Made by a program: the position numbers and the translations under genes
Origin: Liolophura sinensis
Lineage: Eukaryota > Mollusca > Polyplacophora > Chitonida > Chitonidae
Direction of reading: 5' to 3'
Assembly: GCF_032854445.1 (NCBI RefSeq)
Contig: NW_027018247.1
Location: 1 to 52,483, forward strand
Length of the DNA: 52,483 nt
Shown: in pieces, positions 24,350-37,521 of the stretch
Layout of the letters: each line of letters opens with the position of its first letter
Numbering within the stretch: the stretch's first letter is position 1
The notes under the pieces: generated by a model
What the model saw: only the letters and a program-made list of their open reading frames with translations
The model's database searches: none
What the model was told of the DNA's origin: nothing

Positions 24350-26543
24350 TTGAATGATCATTTATGTCATAATCACGTGCCCGGCAACGGCTCTTACTCC
24401 ATGGAAACCAGGGAAATTTGCAATTTTTCAACAGCTGCCGATGCCTGGCTCAATTCCGCATCTTTTGGCACCTTATTCATGTGGGTCTGTGGTCAGTTGT
24501 ACTTTTTACAGCAGACTGTATCAAGTACCTTGTGTTTTTCACGTACAAATGGTGTTGTTTTTCTACACGTAGATAAAGACATTGAGATTGTCTTGGACTT
24601 AGAAGTAAGACAATTGCTGGGTGAGTTAAATGGGCTTGGCCCAAAGATTTCAGGTCTTCTGGGCTACCGAAGGGCACATAACTTATAGTCAAAAGTTGAA
24701 TATAGTAATGACCAGTCGCGATTGTACAGAGTACAGTGTAGCCGATTTCAATTAACAAAAAGACCAGGCAAAAATGCAAAAGTGCGAAAACTGTTCCAGT
24801 GCTGCTGGTAAGAGGCTAATCCGACGTATTTTGTAACGAGAAATCGAATGGTGCAAACCGCGTTGCTCTCCGACCAATACTTTTGGCTGTAGTGACATTT
24901 GAATGATCATTTATGTCAAAATCACGTGCCCAGCAACGGCTCTTACTCCATGGAAACCAGGGAAATTTGCAATTTTTCAACAGCTGCCGATGCCTGGCTC
25001 AATTCCGCATCTTTTGGCACCTTACTGAAGTGGGTTAGTGTTCAGTTGTACTTTTTACAGCAGACTGTATCAAGTACCTTGTGTTTTTCACGTACAAATG
25101 GTGTGGTTTTTCTACACGTAGATAAAGACATTGAGATTGTCTTGGACTTAGAAGTAAGACAATTGCTGGGTGAGTTAAATGGGCTTGGCCCAAAGATTTC
25201 AGGTCTTCTGGGCTACCGAAGGGCACATAACTTATAGTCAAAAGTTGAATATAGTAATGACCAGTCGCGATTGTACAGAGTACAGTGTAGCCGATATCAT
25301 TTAACAAAAAGCCCAGGCAAAAACGCAAAATTGGAAAAATTCTTCCAGTGCTGCTGGTAAGAGGCTAATCCGACGTATTTTGTGACGACAAATCGAATGG
25401 TGCAAACCGCGTTGCTCTCCGACCAATACTTTTGCCTGTAGCGACAATTGAATGATCATTTATGTCATAATCACGTGCACAGCAACGGCTCTTACTCCAT
25501 GGAAACCAGGGAAATTGGCAATTTTTCAACAGCTGCCGATACCTGGCTCAATTCCGCATCTTTTGGCACCTTATAAATGTGGGTCTGTGGTCAGTTGTAC
25601 TTTTTACAGCAGACTGTATCAAGTACCTTCTGTTTTTTATGTACAAATGGTGTTGTTTTTCTACACGTAGATAAAGACATTGAGATTGTCTTGGACTGAG
25701 AAGTAAGACAATTGCTGGGTGAGTTAAATGGGCTTAGCCCAAAGATTTGACGTCTTCTGGGCTACCGAAGGGCACATAACTTATAGTCAAAAGTTGAATA
25801 TAGTAATGACCAGTCGCGATTGTACAGAGTACAGTGTAGCCGATTTCAATTAACAAAAAGACCAGGTAAAAATGCCAAAGTGGAAAAACTGTTCCAGTGC
25901 TGCTGGTAAGAGGCTAATCCGACGTATTTTGTGACGAGAAATCGAATGGTGCAAACCGCGTTGTCTCCGACCAATACTTTTGGCTGTAGTGACAATTGAA
26001 TGATCATTTATGTCATAATCACGTGCCCAGCAACGGCTCTTACCTCCATGGAAACCAGGGAAATTGGCAATTTTTCAACAGCTGCCGATGCCTGGCTCAA
26101 TCCGCATCTTTTGGCACCTTATTCATGTAGGTCTGTGGTCAGTTGTACTTTTTACAGCAGACTGTATCAAGTACTTGTGTTTTTCACGTACAAATGGTGT
26201 GGTTTTTCTACACGTAGATAAAGACATTGAGATTGTCTTGGACTTAGAAGTAAGACAATTGCTGGGTGAGTTAAATGGGCTTGGCCCAAAGATTTCAGGT
26301 CTTCTGGGCTACCGAAGGGCACATAACTTATAGTCAAAAGTTGAATATAGTAATGACCAGTCGCGATTGTACAGAGTACAGTGTAGCCGATTTCAATTAA
26401 CAAAAAGACCAGGCAAAAATGCAAAAGTGCGAAAACTGTTCCAGTGCTGCTGGTAAGAGGCTAATCCGACGTATTTTGTGACGAGAAATCGAATGGTGCA
26501 ATCCGCGTTGCTCTCCGACCAATACGTTTGGCTGTAGCGACAA
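24350..26543. repeat. Higher-order repeat copy 1 (2,194 bp)
   Basis: Units A-B-C-D as in the next two copies. Its D unit carries four single-base indels within about 210 bp, which accounts for the 2-bp shorter length. Otherwise it appears nearly identical to copies 2 and 3. Confidence 0.9.
25996..26543. repeat. D monomer with a cluster of four 1-bp indels
   Basis: Compared with 28191 and 30387, this region has TTGTCTCC for TTGCTCTCC (~25963), TACCTCC for TACTCC (~26042), CTCAATCCG for CTCAATTCCG (~26100) and GTACTTG for GTACCTTG (~26172). The neighbouring kilobases have none. A local polishing failure is the likeliest cause. Confidence 0.8.
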
Positions 26544-28739
26544 TTGAATGATCATTTATGTCATAATCACGTGCCCGGCAACGGCTCTTACTCCATGGAA
26601 ACCAGGGAAATTTGCAATTTTTCAACAGCTGCCGATGCCTGGCTCAATTCCGCATCTTTTGGCACCTTATTCATGTGGGTCTGTGGTCAGTTGTACTTTT
26701 TACAGCAGACTGTATCAAGTACCTTGTGTTTTTCACGTACAAATGGTGTTGTTTTTCTACACGTAGATAAAGACATTGAGATTGTCTTGGACTTAGAAGT
26801 AAGACAATTGCTGGGTGAGTTAAATGGGCTTGGCCCAAAGATTTCAGGTCTTCTGGGCTACCGAAGGGCACATAACTTATAGTCAAAAGTTGAATATAGT
26901 AATGACCAGTCGCGATTGTACAGAGTACAGTGTAGCCGATTTCAATTAACAAAAAGACCAGGCAAAAATGCAAAAGTGCGAAAACTGTTCCAGTGCTGCT
27001 GGTAAGAGGCTAATCCGACGTATTTTGTAACGAGAAATCGAATGGTGCAAACCGCGTTGCTCTCCGACCAATACTTTTGGCTGTAGTGACATTTGAATGA
27101 TCATTTATGTCAAAATCACGTGCCCAGCAACGGCTCTTACTCCATGGAAACCAGGGAAATTTGCAATTTTTCAACAGCTGCCGATGCCTGGCTCAATTCC
27201 GCATCTTTTGGCACCTTACTGAAGTGGGTTAGTGTTCAGTTGTACTTTTTACAGCAGACTGTATCAAGTACCTTGTGTTTTTCACGTACAAATGGTGTGG
27301 TTTTTCTACACGTAGATAAAGACATTGAGATTGTCTTGGACTTAGAAGTAAGACAATTGCTGGGTGAGTTAAATGGGCTTGGCCCAAAGATTTCAGGTCT
27401 TCTGGGCTACCGAAGGGCACATAACTTATAGTCAAAAGTTGAATATAGTAATGACCAGTCGCGATTGTACAGAGTACAGTGTAGCCGATATCATTTAACA
27501 AAAAGCCCAGGCAAAAACGCAAAATTGGAAAAATTCTTCCAGTGCTGCTGGTAAGAGGCTAATCCGACGTATTTTGTGACGACAAATCGAATGGTGCAAA
27601 CCGCGTTGCTCTCCGACCAATACTTTTGCCTGTAGCGACAATTGAATGATCATTTATGTCATAATCACGTGCACAGCAACGGCTCTTACTCCATGGAAAC
27701 CAGGGAAATTGGCAATTTTTCAACAGCTGCCGATACCTGGCTCAATTCCGCATCTTTTGGCACCTTATAAATGTGGGTCTGTGGTCAGTTGTACTTTTTA
27801 CAGCAGACTGTATCAAGTACCTTCTGTTTTTTATGTACAAATGGTGTTGTTTTTCTACACGTAGATAAAGACATTGAGATTGTCTTGGACTGAGAAGTAA
27901 GACAATTGCTGGGTGAGTTAAATGGGCTTAGCCCAAAGATTTGACGTCTTCTGGGCTACCGAAGGGCACATAACTTATAGTCAAAAGTTGAATATAGTAA
28001 TGACCAGTCGCGATTGTACAGAGTACAGTGTAGCCGATTTCAATTAACAAAAAGACCAGGTAAAAATGCCAAAGTGGAAAAACTGTTCCAGTGCTGCTGG
28101 TAAGAGGCTAATCCGACGTATTTTGTGACGAGAAATCGAATGGTGCAAACCGCGTTGCTCTCCGACCAATACTTTTGGCTGTAGTGACAATTGAATGATC
28201 ATTTATGTCATAATCACGTGCCCAGCAACGGCTCTTACTCCATGGAAACCAGGGAAATTGGCAATTTTTCAACAGCTGCCGATGCCTGGCTCAATTCCGC
28301 ATCTTTTGGCACCTTATTCATGTAGGTCTGTGGTCAGTTGTACTTTTTACAGCAGACTGTATCAAGTACCTTGTGTTTTTCACGTACAAATGGTGTGGTT
28401 TTTCTACACGTAGATAAAGACATTGAGATTGTCTTGGACTTAGAAGTAAGACAATTGCTGGGTGAGTTAAATGGGCTTGGCCCAAAGATTTCAGGTCTTC
28501 TGGGCTACCGAAGGGCACATAACTTATAGTCAAAAGTTGAATATAGTAATGACCAGTCGCGATTGTACAGAGTACAGTGTAGCCGATTTCAATTAACAAA
28601 AAGACCAGGCAAAAATGCAAAAGTGCGAAAACTGTTCCAGTGCTGCTGGTAAGAGGCTAATCCGACGTATTTTGTGACGAGAAATCGAATGGTGCAATCC
28701 GCGTTGCTCTCCGACCAATACGTTTGGCTGTAGCGACAA
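26544..28739. repeat. Higher-order repeat copy 2 (2,196 bp)
   Basis: Units at 26544, 27093, 27642 and 28191. By eye it is indistinguishable from copy 3 over most of its length, including the GATATC junction marker and GGACTGAG. Confidence 0.92.
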
Positions 28740-30935
28740 TTGAATGATCATTTATGTCATAATCACGTGCCCGGCAACGGCTCTTACTCCATGGAAACCA
28801 GGGAAATTTGCAATTTTTCAACAGCTGCCGATGCCTGGCTCAATTCCGCATCTTTTGGCACCTTATTCATGTGGGTCTGTGGTCAGTTGTACTTTTTACA
28901 GCAGACTGTATCAAGTACCTTGTGTTTTTCACGTACAAATGGTGTTGTTTTTCTACACGTAGATAAAGACATTGAGATTGTCTTGGACTTAGAAGTAAGA
29001 CAATTGCTGGGTGAGTTAAATGGGCTTGGCCCAAAGATTTCAGGTCTTCTGGGCTACCGAAGGGCACATAACTTATAGTCAAAAGTTGAATATAGTAATG
29101 ACCAGTCGCGATTGTACAGAGTACAGTGTAGCCGATTTCAATTAACAAAAAGACCAGGCAAAAATGCAAAAGTGCGAAAACTGTTCCAGTGCTGCTGGTA
29201 AGAGGCTAATCCGACGTATTTTGTAACGAGAAATCGAATGGTGCAAACCGCGTTGCTCTCCGACCAATACTTTTGGCTGTAGTGACATTTGAATGATCAT
29301 TTATGTCAAAATCACGTGCCCAGCAACGGCTCTTACTCCATGGAAACCAGGGAAATTTGCAATTTTTCAACAGCTGCCGATGCCTGGCTCAATTCCGCAT
29401 CTTTTGGCACCTTACTGAAGTGGGTTAGTGTTCAGTTGTACTTTTTACAGCAGACTGTATCAAGTACCTTGTGTTTTTCACGTACAAATGGTGTGGTTTT
29501 TCTACACGTAGATAAAGACATTGAGATTGTCTTGGACTTAGAAGTAAGACAATTGCTGGGTGAGTTAAATGGGCTTGGCCCAAAGATTTCAGGTCTTCTG
29601 GGCTACCGAAGGGCACATAACTTATAGTCAAAAGTTGAATATAGTAATGACCAGTCGCGATTGTACAGAGTACAGTGTAGCCGATATCATTTAACAAAAA
29701 GCCCAGGCAAAAACGCAAAATTGGAAAAATTCTTCCAGTGCTGCTGGTAAGAGGCTAATCCGACGTATTTTGTGACGACAAATCGAATGGTGCAAACCGC
29801 GTTGCTCTCCGACCAATACTTTTGCCTGTAGCGACAATTGAATGATCATTTATGTCATAATCACGTGCACAGCAACGGCTCTTACTCCATGGAAACCAGG
29901 GAAATTGGCAATTTTTCAACAGCTGCCGATACCTGGCTCAATTCCGCATCTTTTGGCACCTTATAAATGTGGGTCTGTGGTCAGTTGTACTTTTTACAGC
30001 AGACTGTATCAAGTACCTTCTGTTTTTTATGTACAAATGGTGTTGTTTTTCTACACGTAGATAAAGACATTGAGATTGTCTTGGACTGAGAAGTAAGACA
30101 ATTGCTGGGTGAGTTAAATGGGCTTAGCCCAAAGATTTGACGTCTTCTGGGCTACCGAAGGGCACATAACTTATAGTCAAAAGTTGAATATAGTAATGAC
30201 CAGTCGCGATTGTACAGAGTACAGTGTAGCCGATTTCAATTAACAAAAAGACCAGGTAAAAATGCCAAAGTGGAAAAACTGTTCCAGTGCTGCTGGTAAG
30301 AGGCTAATCCGACGTATTTTGTGACGAGAAATCGAATGGTGCAAACCGCGTTGCTCTCCGACCAATACTTTTGGCTGTAGTGACAATTGAATGATCATTT
30401 ATGTCATAATCACGTGCCCAGCAACGGCTCTTACTCCATGGAAACCAGGGAAATTGGCAATTTTTCAACAGCTGCCGATGCCTGGCTCAATTCCGCATCT
30501 TTTGGCACCTTATTCATGTAGGTCTGTGGTCAGTTGTACTTTTTACAGCAGACTGTATCAAGTACCTTGTGTTTTTCACGTACAAATGGTGTGGTTTTTC
30601 TACACGTAGATAAAGACATTGAGATTGTCTTGGACTTAGAAGTAAGACAATTGCTGGGTGAGTTAAATGGGCTTGGCCCAAAGATTTCAGGTCTTCTGGG
30701 CTACCGAAGGGCACATAACTTATAGTCAAAAGTTGAATATAGTAATGACCAGTCGCGATTGTACAGAGTACAGTGTAGCCGATTTCAATTAACAAAAAGA
30801 CCAGGCAAAAATGCAAAAGTGCGAAAACTGTTCCAGTGCTGCTGGTAAGAGGCTAATCCGACGTATTTTGTGACGAGAAATCGAATGGTGCAAACCGCGT
30901 TGCTGTCCGACCAATACTTTTGGCTGTAGTGACAA
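28740..30935. repeat. Higher-order repeat copy 3 (2,196 bp)
   Basis: Units at 28740, 29289, 29838 and 30387. Its last two units also begin the block shared with 12,674-16,790, so the two amplification events overlap here. Confidence 0.92.
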
Positions 30936-33808
30936 TTGAATGATCATTTATGTCATAATCACGTGCCCAGCAACAGCTCTTACTCCATGGAAACCAGGGA
31001 TATTTGCAATTTTTCAACAGCTGCCGATGCCTGGCTCAATTCCGCATCTTTTGGCACCTTATTCATGTGGGTCTGTGGTCAGTTGTACTTTTTACAGCAG
31101 ACTGTATCAAGTACCTTGTGTTTTTCACGTACAAATGGTGTTGTTTTTCTACACGTAGATAAAGACATTGAGATTGTCTTGGACTTAGAAGTAAGACAAT
31201 TGCTGGGTGAGTTAAATGGGCTTGGCCCAAAGATTTCAGGTCTTCTGGGCTACCGAAGGGCACATAACTTATAGTCAAAAGTTGAATATAGTAATGACCA
31301 GTCGCGATTGTACAGAGTACAGTGTAGCCGATTTCAATTAACAAAAAGACCAGGCAAAAATGCAAAAGTGCGAAAACTGTTCCAGTGCTGCTGGTAACAG
31401 GCTAATCCGACGTATTTTGTAACGAGAAATCGAATGGTGCAAACCGCGTTGCTCTCCGACCAATACTTTTGGCTGTAGTGACATTTGAATGATCATTTAT
31501 GTCATAATCACGTGCCCAGCAACGGCTCTTACTCCATGGAAACCAGGGAAATTTGCAATTTTTCAACAGCTGCCGATGCCTGGCTCAATTCCGCATCTTT
31601 TGGCACCTTACTGAAGTGGGTCAGTGTTTAGTTGTACTTTTTACAGCAGACTGTATTAAGTACCTTGTGTTTTTTATATACAAATGGTGTGGTTTTTCTA
31701 CACGTAGATAAAGACATTGAGATTGTCTTGCACTTAGAAGTAAGACAATTGCTGGGTGAGTTAAATGGGCTTGGCCCAAAGATTTCAGGTCTTCTGGGCT
31801 ACCGAAGGGCACATAACTTATAGTCAAAAGTTGAATATAGTAATGACCAGTCGCGATTGTACAGAGTACAGTGTAGCCGATTTCAATTAACAAAAAGACC
31901 AGGCAAAAATGCAAAAGTGGAAAAACTGTTCCAGTGCTGCTGGTAAGAGGCTAATCCGACGTATTTTGTGACGAGAAATCGAATGGTGCAACCCGTGTTG
32001 CTCTCCGACCAATACGTTTGGCTGTAGCGACAATTGAATGATCATTTATGTCATAATCACGTGCCCAGCAACGGCTCTTACTCCATGGAACCCAGGGAAA
32101 TTTGCAATTTTTCAACAGCTGCCGATGCCTGGCTCAATTCCGCATCTTTTGGCACCTTATTCATGTGGGTCTGTGGTCAGTTGTACTTTTTACAGCAGAC
32201 TGTATCAAGTACCTTGTGTTTATCACGTACAAATGGTGTGGTTTTTCTACACGTAGATAAAGACATTGAGATTGTCTTGGACTTAGAAGTAAGACAATTG
32301 CTGGGTGAGTTAAATGGGCTTGGCCCAAAGATTTCAGGTCTTCTGGGCTACCGAAGGGCACATAACTTATAGTCAAAAGTTGAATATAGTAATGACCAGT
32401 CGCGATTGTACAGAGTACAGTGTAGCCGATTTCAATTAACAAAAAGACCAGGCAAAAATGCAAAAGTGCGAAAACTGTTCCAGTGCTGCTGGTAAGAGGC
32501 TAATCCGACGTATTTTGTGACGAGAAATCGAATGGTGCAAACCGCGTTGCTCTCCGACCAATACGTTTGGCTGTAGTGACAATTGAATGATCATTTATGT
32601 CATAATCACGTGCCCAGCAACGGCTCTTACTCCATGGAAACCAGGGAAATTTGCAATTTTTTAACAGCTGCCGATGCCTGGCTCAATTCCGCATCTTTTG
32701 GCACCTTACTGAAGTGGGTCTGTGTTCAGTTGTACTTTTTACAGCAGACTGTATCAAGTACCTTGTTTTTCTCACGTACAAATGGTGTGGTTTTTCTACA
32801 CGTAGATAAAGACATTGAGATTGTCTTGCACTTAGAAGTAAGACAATTGCTGGGTGAGTTAAATGGGCTTAGCCCAAAGATTTCAGGTCTTCTGGGCTAC
32901 CGAAGGGCACATAACTTATAGTCAAAAGTTGAATATAGTAATGACCAGTCGCGATTGTACAGAGTACAGTGTAGCCGATTTCAATTAACAAAAAGACCAG
33001 GCAAAAACGCAAAATTGGAAAAATTGTTCCAGTGCTGCTGGTAAGAGGCTAATCCGACGTATTTGGTGACGACAAATCGAATGGTGCAAACTGCGTTGCT
33101 CTCCGACCAATACTTTTGCCTGTAGCGACAACTGAGTGATCATTTATGTCATAATCACGTGCACAGCAACGGCTCTTACTCCATGGAAACCAGGGAAATT
33201 GGCAATTTTTAAACAGCTGCCGATACCTGGCCCAATTCCGCATCTTTTGGCACCTTATAAATGTGGGTCAGTGTTTAGTTGTACTTTTTACAGCAGACTG
33301 TATCAAGTACCTTGTGTTTTTTATGTACAAATGGTGTGGTTTTTCTACACGTAGATAAAGACATTGAGATTGTCTTGCACTTAGAAGTAAGAAAATTGCT
33401 GGGTGAGTTAAATGGGCTTAGCCCAAAGATTTTAGGTCTTCTGGGCTACCGAAGGGCACATAACTTATAGTCAAAAGTTGAATATAGTAATGACCAGTCG
33501 CGATTGTACAGAGTACAGTGTAGCCGATTTCAATTAACAAAAAGACCAGGCAAAAATGCAAAAGTGGAAAAACTGTTCCAGTGCTGCTGGTAAGAGGCTA
33601 ATCCGACGTATTTTGTGACGAGAAATCGAATGGTGCAATCCGCGTTGCTCTCCGACCAATACGTTTGGCTGTAGCGACAATTGAATGATCATTTATGTCA
33701 TAATCACGTGCCCGGCAACGGCTCTTACTCCATGGAAACCAGGGAAATTTGCAATTTTTCAACAGCTGCCGATGCCTGGCTCAATTCCGCATCTTTTGGC
33801 ACCTTATT
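29694..33808. repeat. Segmentally duplicated satellite block, copy 2 (pair at 12,674-16,790)
   Basis: Contains the same seven monomer types in the same order as copy 1. Private changes here include TTGCTGTCCG near 30905, GGAACCCAGG near 32090, AAGAAAATTG near 33390 and GATTTTAGG near 33430. The left limit is set by GATATCATTT just upstream here against GATTTCAATT in copy 1. The right limit is the unit at 33681, which has TCATGTGGG and CTTAGCCC. Confidence 0.9.
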
Positions 33809-36423
33809 CATGTGGGTCTGTGGTCAGTTGTACTTTTTACAGCAGACTGTATCAAGTACCTTGTGTTTTTCACGTACAAATGGTGTGGTTTTTCTACACG
33901 TAGATAAAGACATTGAGATTGTCTTGGACTTAGAAGTAAGACAATTGCTGGGTGAGTTAAATGGGCTTAGCCCAAAGATTTCAGGTCTTCTGGGCTACCG
34001 AAGGGCACATAACTTATAGTCAAAAGTTGAATATAGTAATGACCAGTCGCGATTGTACAGAGTACAGTGTAGCCGATTTCAATTAACAAAAAGACCAGGC
34101 AAAAATGCAAAAGTGCGAAAACTGTTCCAGTGCTGCTGGTAAGAGGCTAATCCGACGTATTTTGTGACGAGAAATCGAATGGTGCAAACCGCGTTGCTCT
34201 CCGACCAATACTTTTGGCTGTAGTGACAATTGAATGATCATTTATGTCATAATCACGTGCCCAGCAACGGCTCTTACTCCATGGAAACCAGGGATATTTG
34301 CAATTTTTCAACAGCTGCCGATGCCTGGCTCAATTCCGCATCTTTTGGCACCTTACTGAAGTGGGTCAGTGTTCAGTTGTACTTTTTACAGCAGACTGTA
34401 TCAAGAACCTTGTGTTTCTCACGTACAAATGGTGTGGTTTTTCTACACGTAGATAAAGACATTGAGATTGTCGCACTTAGAAGTAAGGCAATTGCTGGGT
34501 GAGTTAAATGGGCTTAGCCCAAAGATTTGACGTCTTCTGGGCTACCGAAGGGCACATAACTTATAGTCAAAAGTTGAATATAGTAATGACCAGTCGCGAT
34601 TGTACAGAGTACAGTGTAGCCGATTTCAATTAACAAAAAGACCAGGCAAAAATGCAAAAGTGCGAAAACTGTTCCAGTGCTGCTGGTAAGAGGCTAATCC
34701 GACGTATTTTGTGACGAGAAATCGAATGGTGCAAACCGCGTTGCTCTCCGACCAATACTTTTGCCTGTAGCGACAATTGAATGATCATTTATGTCATAAT
34801 CACATGCACAGCAACGGCTCTTACTCCATGGAAACCAGGGAAATTTGCAATTTTTCAACAGCTGCCGATGCCTGGCTCAATTCCGCATCTTTTGGCACCT
34901 TATTGATGTGGGTCTGTGGTCAGTTGTACTTTTTACAGCAGACTGTATCAAGTACCTTGTGTTTTTCACGTACAAATGGTGTTGTTTTTCTACACGTAGA
35001 TAAAGACATTGAGATTGTCTTGGACTTAGAAGTAAGACAATTGCTGGGTGAGTTAAATGGGCTTGGCCCAAAGATTTCAGGTCTTCTGGGCTACCGAAGG
35101 GCACATAACTTATAGTCAAAAGTTGAATATAGTAATGACCAGTCGCGATTGTACAGAGTACAGTGTAGCCGATTTCAATTAACAAAAAGACCAGGCAAAA
35201 ATGCAAAAGTGCGAAAACTGTTCCAGTGCTGCTGGTAAGAGGCTAATCCGACGTATTTTGTAACGAGAAATCGAATGGTGCACACCGCGTTGCTCTCCGA
35301 CCAATACTTTTGGCTGTAGTGACATTTGAATGATCATTTATGTCATAATCACGTTCACAGCAACGGCTCTTACTCCATGGAAACCAGGGAAATTTGCAAT
35401 TTTTCATCAGCTGCCGATGCCTGGCTCAATTCCGCATCTTTTGGCACCTTACTGAAGTGGGTCAGTGTTTAGTTGTACTTTTTACAGCAGACTGTATTAA
35501 GTACCTTGTGTTTTTTATGTACAAATGGTGTGGTTTTTCTACACGTAGATAAAGACATTGAGATTGTCTTGCACTTAGAAGTAAGACAATTGCTGGGTGA
35601 GTTAAATGGGCTTGGCCCAAAGATTTCAGGTCTTCTGGGCTACCGAAGGGCACATAACTTATAGTCAAAAGTTGAATATAGTAATGACCAGTCGCGATTG
35701 TACAGAGTACAGTGTAGCCGATTTCAATTAACAAAAAGACCAGGCAAAAATGCAAAAGTGGAAAAACTGTTCCAGTGCTGCTGGTAAGAGGCTAATCCGA
35801 CGTATTTTGTGACGAGAAATCGAATGGTGCAAACCGCGTTGCTCTCCGACCAATACTTTTGGCTGTAGTGACAATTGAATGATCATTTATGTCATAATCA
35901 CGTGCCCAGCAACGGCTCTTACTCCATGGAAACCAGGGATATTTGCAATTTTTCAACAGCTGCCGATGCCTGGCTCAATTCCGCATCTTTTGGCACCTTA
36001 CTTAAGTGGGTCAGTGTTCAGTTGTACTTTTTACAGCAGACTGTATCAAGAACCTTGTGTTTCTCACGTACAAATGGTGTGGTTTTTCTACACGTAGATA
36101 AAGACATTGAGATTGTCTTGCACTTAGAAGTAAGGCAATTGCTGGGTGAGTTAAATGGGCTTAGCCCAAAGATTTGACGTCTGCTGGGCTACCGAAGGGC
36201 ACATAACTTATAGTCAAAAGTTGAATATAGTAATGACCAGTCGCGATTGTACAGAGTACAGTGTAGCCGATTTCAATTAACAAAAAGACCAGGCAAAAAT
36301 GCAAAAGTGCGAAAACTGTTCCAGTGCTGCTGGTAAGAGGCTAATCCGACGTATTTTGTGACGAGAAATCGAATGGTGCAATCCGCGTTGCTCTCCGACC
36401 AATACGTTTGGCTGTAGCGACAA
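33809..36423. repeat. Mixed monomer block between duplications
   Basis: Units at 33681 (X with CTTAGCCC), 34230 (Y), 34777 (X), 35326 (Y') and 35875 (Y). The 34230 unit is 547 bp because TT is missing in GATTGTCGCAC (~34473). The 34777 unit has CACATG instead of CACGTG, and TTATTGATG. The 35326 unit has CACGTTCACAGC and TTCATCAGC, shared only with 44109. Confidence 0.85.
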
Positions 36424-37521
36424 TTGAATGATCATTTATGTCATAATCACGTGCCCGGCAACGGCTCTTACTCCATGGAAACCAGGGAAATTTGCAATTT
36501 TTCAACAGCTGCCGATGCCTGGCTCAATTCCGCATCTTTTGGCACCTTATTCATTTGGGTCTGTGGTCAGTTGTACTTTTTACAGCAGACTGTTTCAAGT
36601 ACCTTGTGTTTTTCACGTACAAATGTTGTGGTTTTTCTACACGTAGATAAAGACATTGAGATTGTCTTGGACTTAGAAGTAAGACAATTGCTGGGTGAGT
36701 TAAATGGGCTTGGCCCAAAGATTTCAGGTCTTCTGGGCTACCGAAGGGCACATAACTTATAGTCAAAAGTTGAATATAGTAATGACCAGTCGCGATTGTA
36801 CAGAGTACAGTGTAGCCGATTTCAATTAACAAAAAGACCAGGCAAAAATGCAAAAGTGCGAAAACTGTTCCAGTGCTGCTGGTAAAAGGCTAATCCGACG
36901 TATTTTGTGACGAGAAATCGAATGGTGCAAACCGCGTTGCTCTCCGACCAATACTTTTGGCTGTAGTGACAATTGAATGATCATTTATGTCATAATCACG
37001 TGCCCAGCAACGGCTCTTACTCCATGGAAACCAGGGATATTTGCAATTTTTCAACAGCTGCCGATGCCTGGCTCAATTCCGCATCTTTTGGCACAATACT
37101 TAAGTGGGTCAGTGTTCAGTTGTACTTTTTACAGCAGACTGTATCAAGAACCTTGTGTTTCTCACGTACAAATGGTGTGGTTTTTCTACACGTAGATAAA
37201 GACATTGAGATTGTCTTGCACTTAGAAGTAAGGCAATTGCTGGGTGAGATAAATGGGCTTAGCCCAAAGATTTGACGTCTTCTGGGCTACCGAAGGGCAC
37301 ATAACTTATAGTCAAAAGTTGAATATAGTAATGACCAGTCGCGATTGTACAGAGTACAGTGTAGCCGATTTCAATTAACAAAAAGACCAGGCAAAAATGC
37401 AAAAGTGCGAAAACTGTTCCAGTGCTGCTGGTAAGAGGCTAATCCGACGTATTTTGTGACGAGAAATCGAATGGTGCAAACCGCGTTGCTCTCCGACCAA
37501 TACTTTTGCCTGTAGCGACAA

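Larger units (their letters stand above)
24115..30880. repeat. 4-monomer (2,196-bp) higher-order repeat, three tandem copies
   Basis: Four distinct monomers, A-B-C-D, repeat in order: 24350/24899/25448/25996, 26544/27093/27642/28191 and 28740/29289/29838/30387. A has CCCGGC and GTGTTG. B has GTCAAAATCAC and GGGTTAGTG. C is the divergent X' type. D has GGAAATTGGC and TCATGTAGG. A unique GATATC at the B/C junction (25293, and matching places in the other copies) recurs in all three. The left junction lies after ~24114, where the preceding unit has GATTTGACG. The right junction lies before ~30880, where GCAATCC becomes GCAAACC. Confidence 0.93.
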
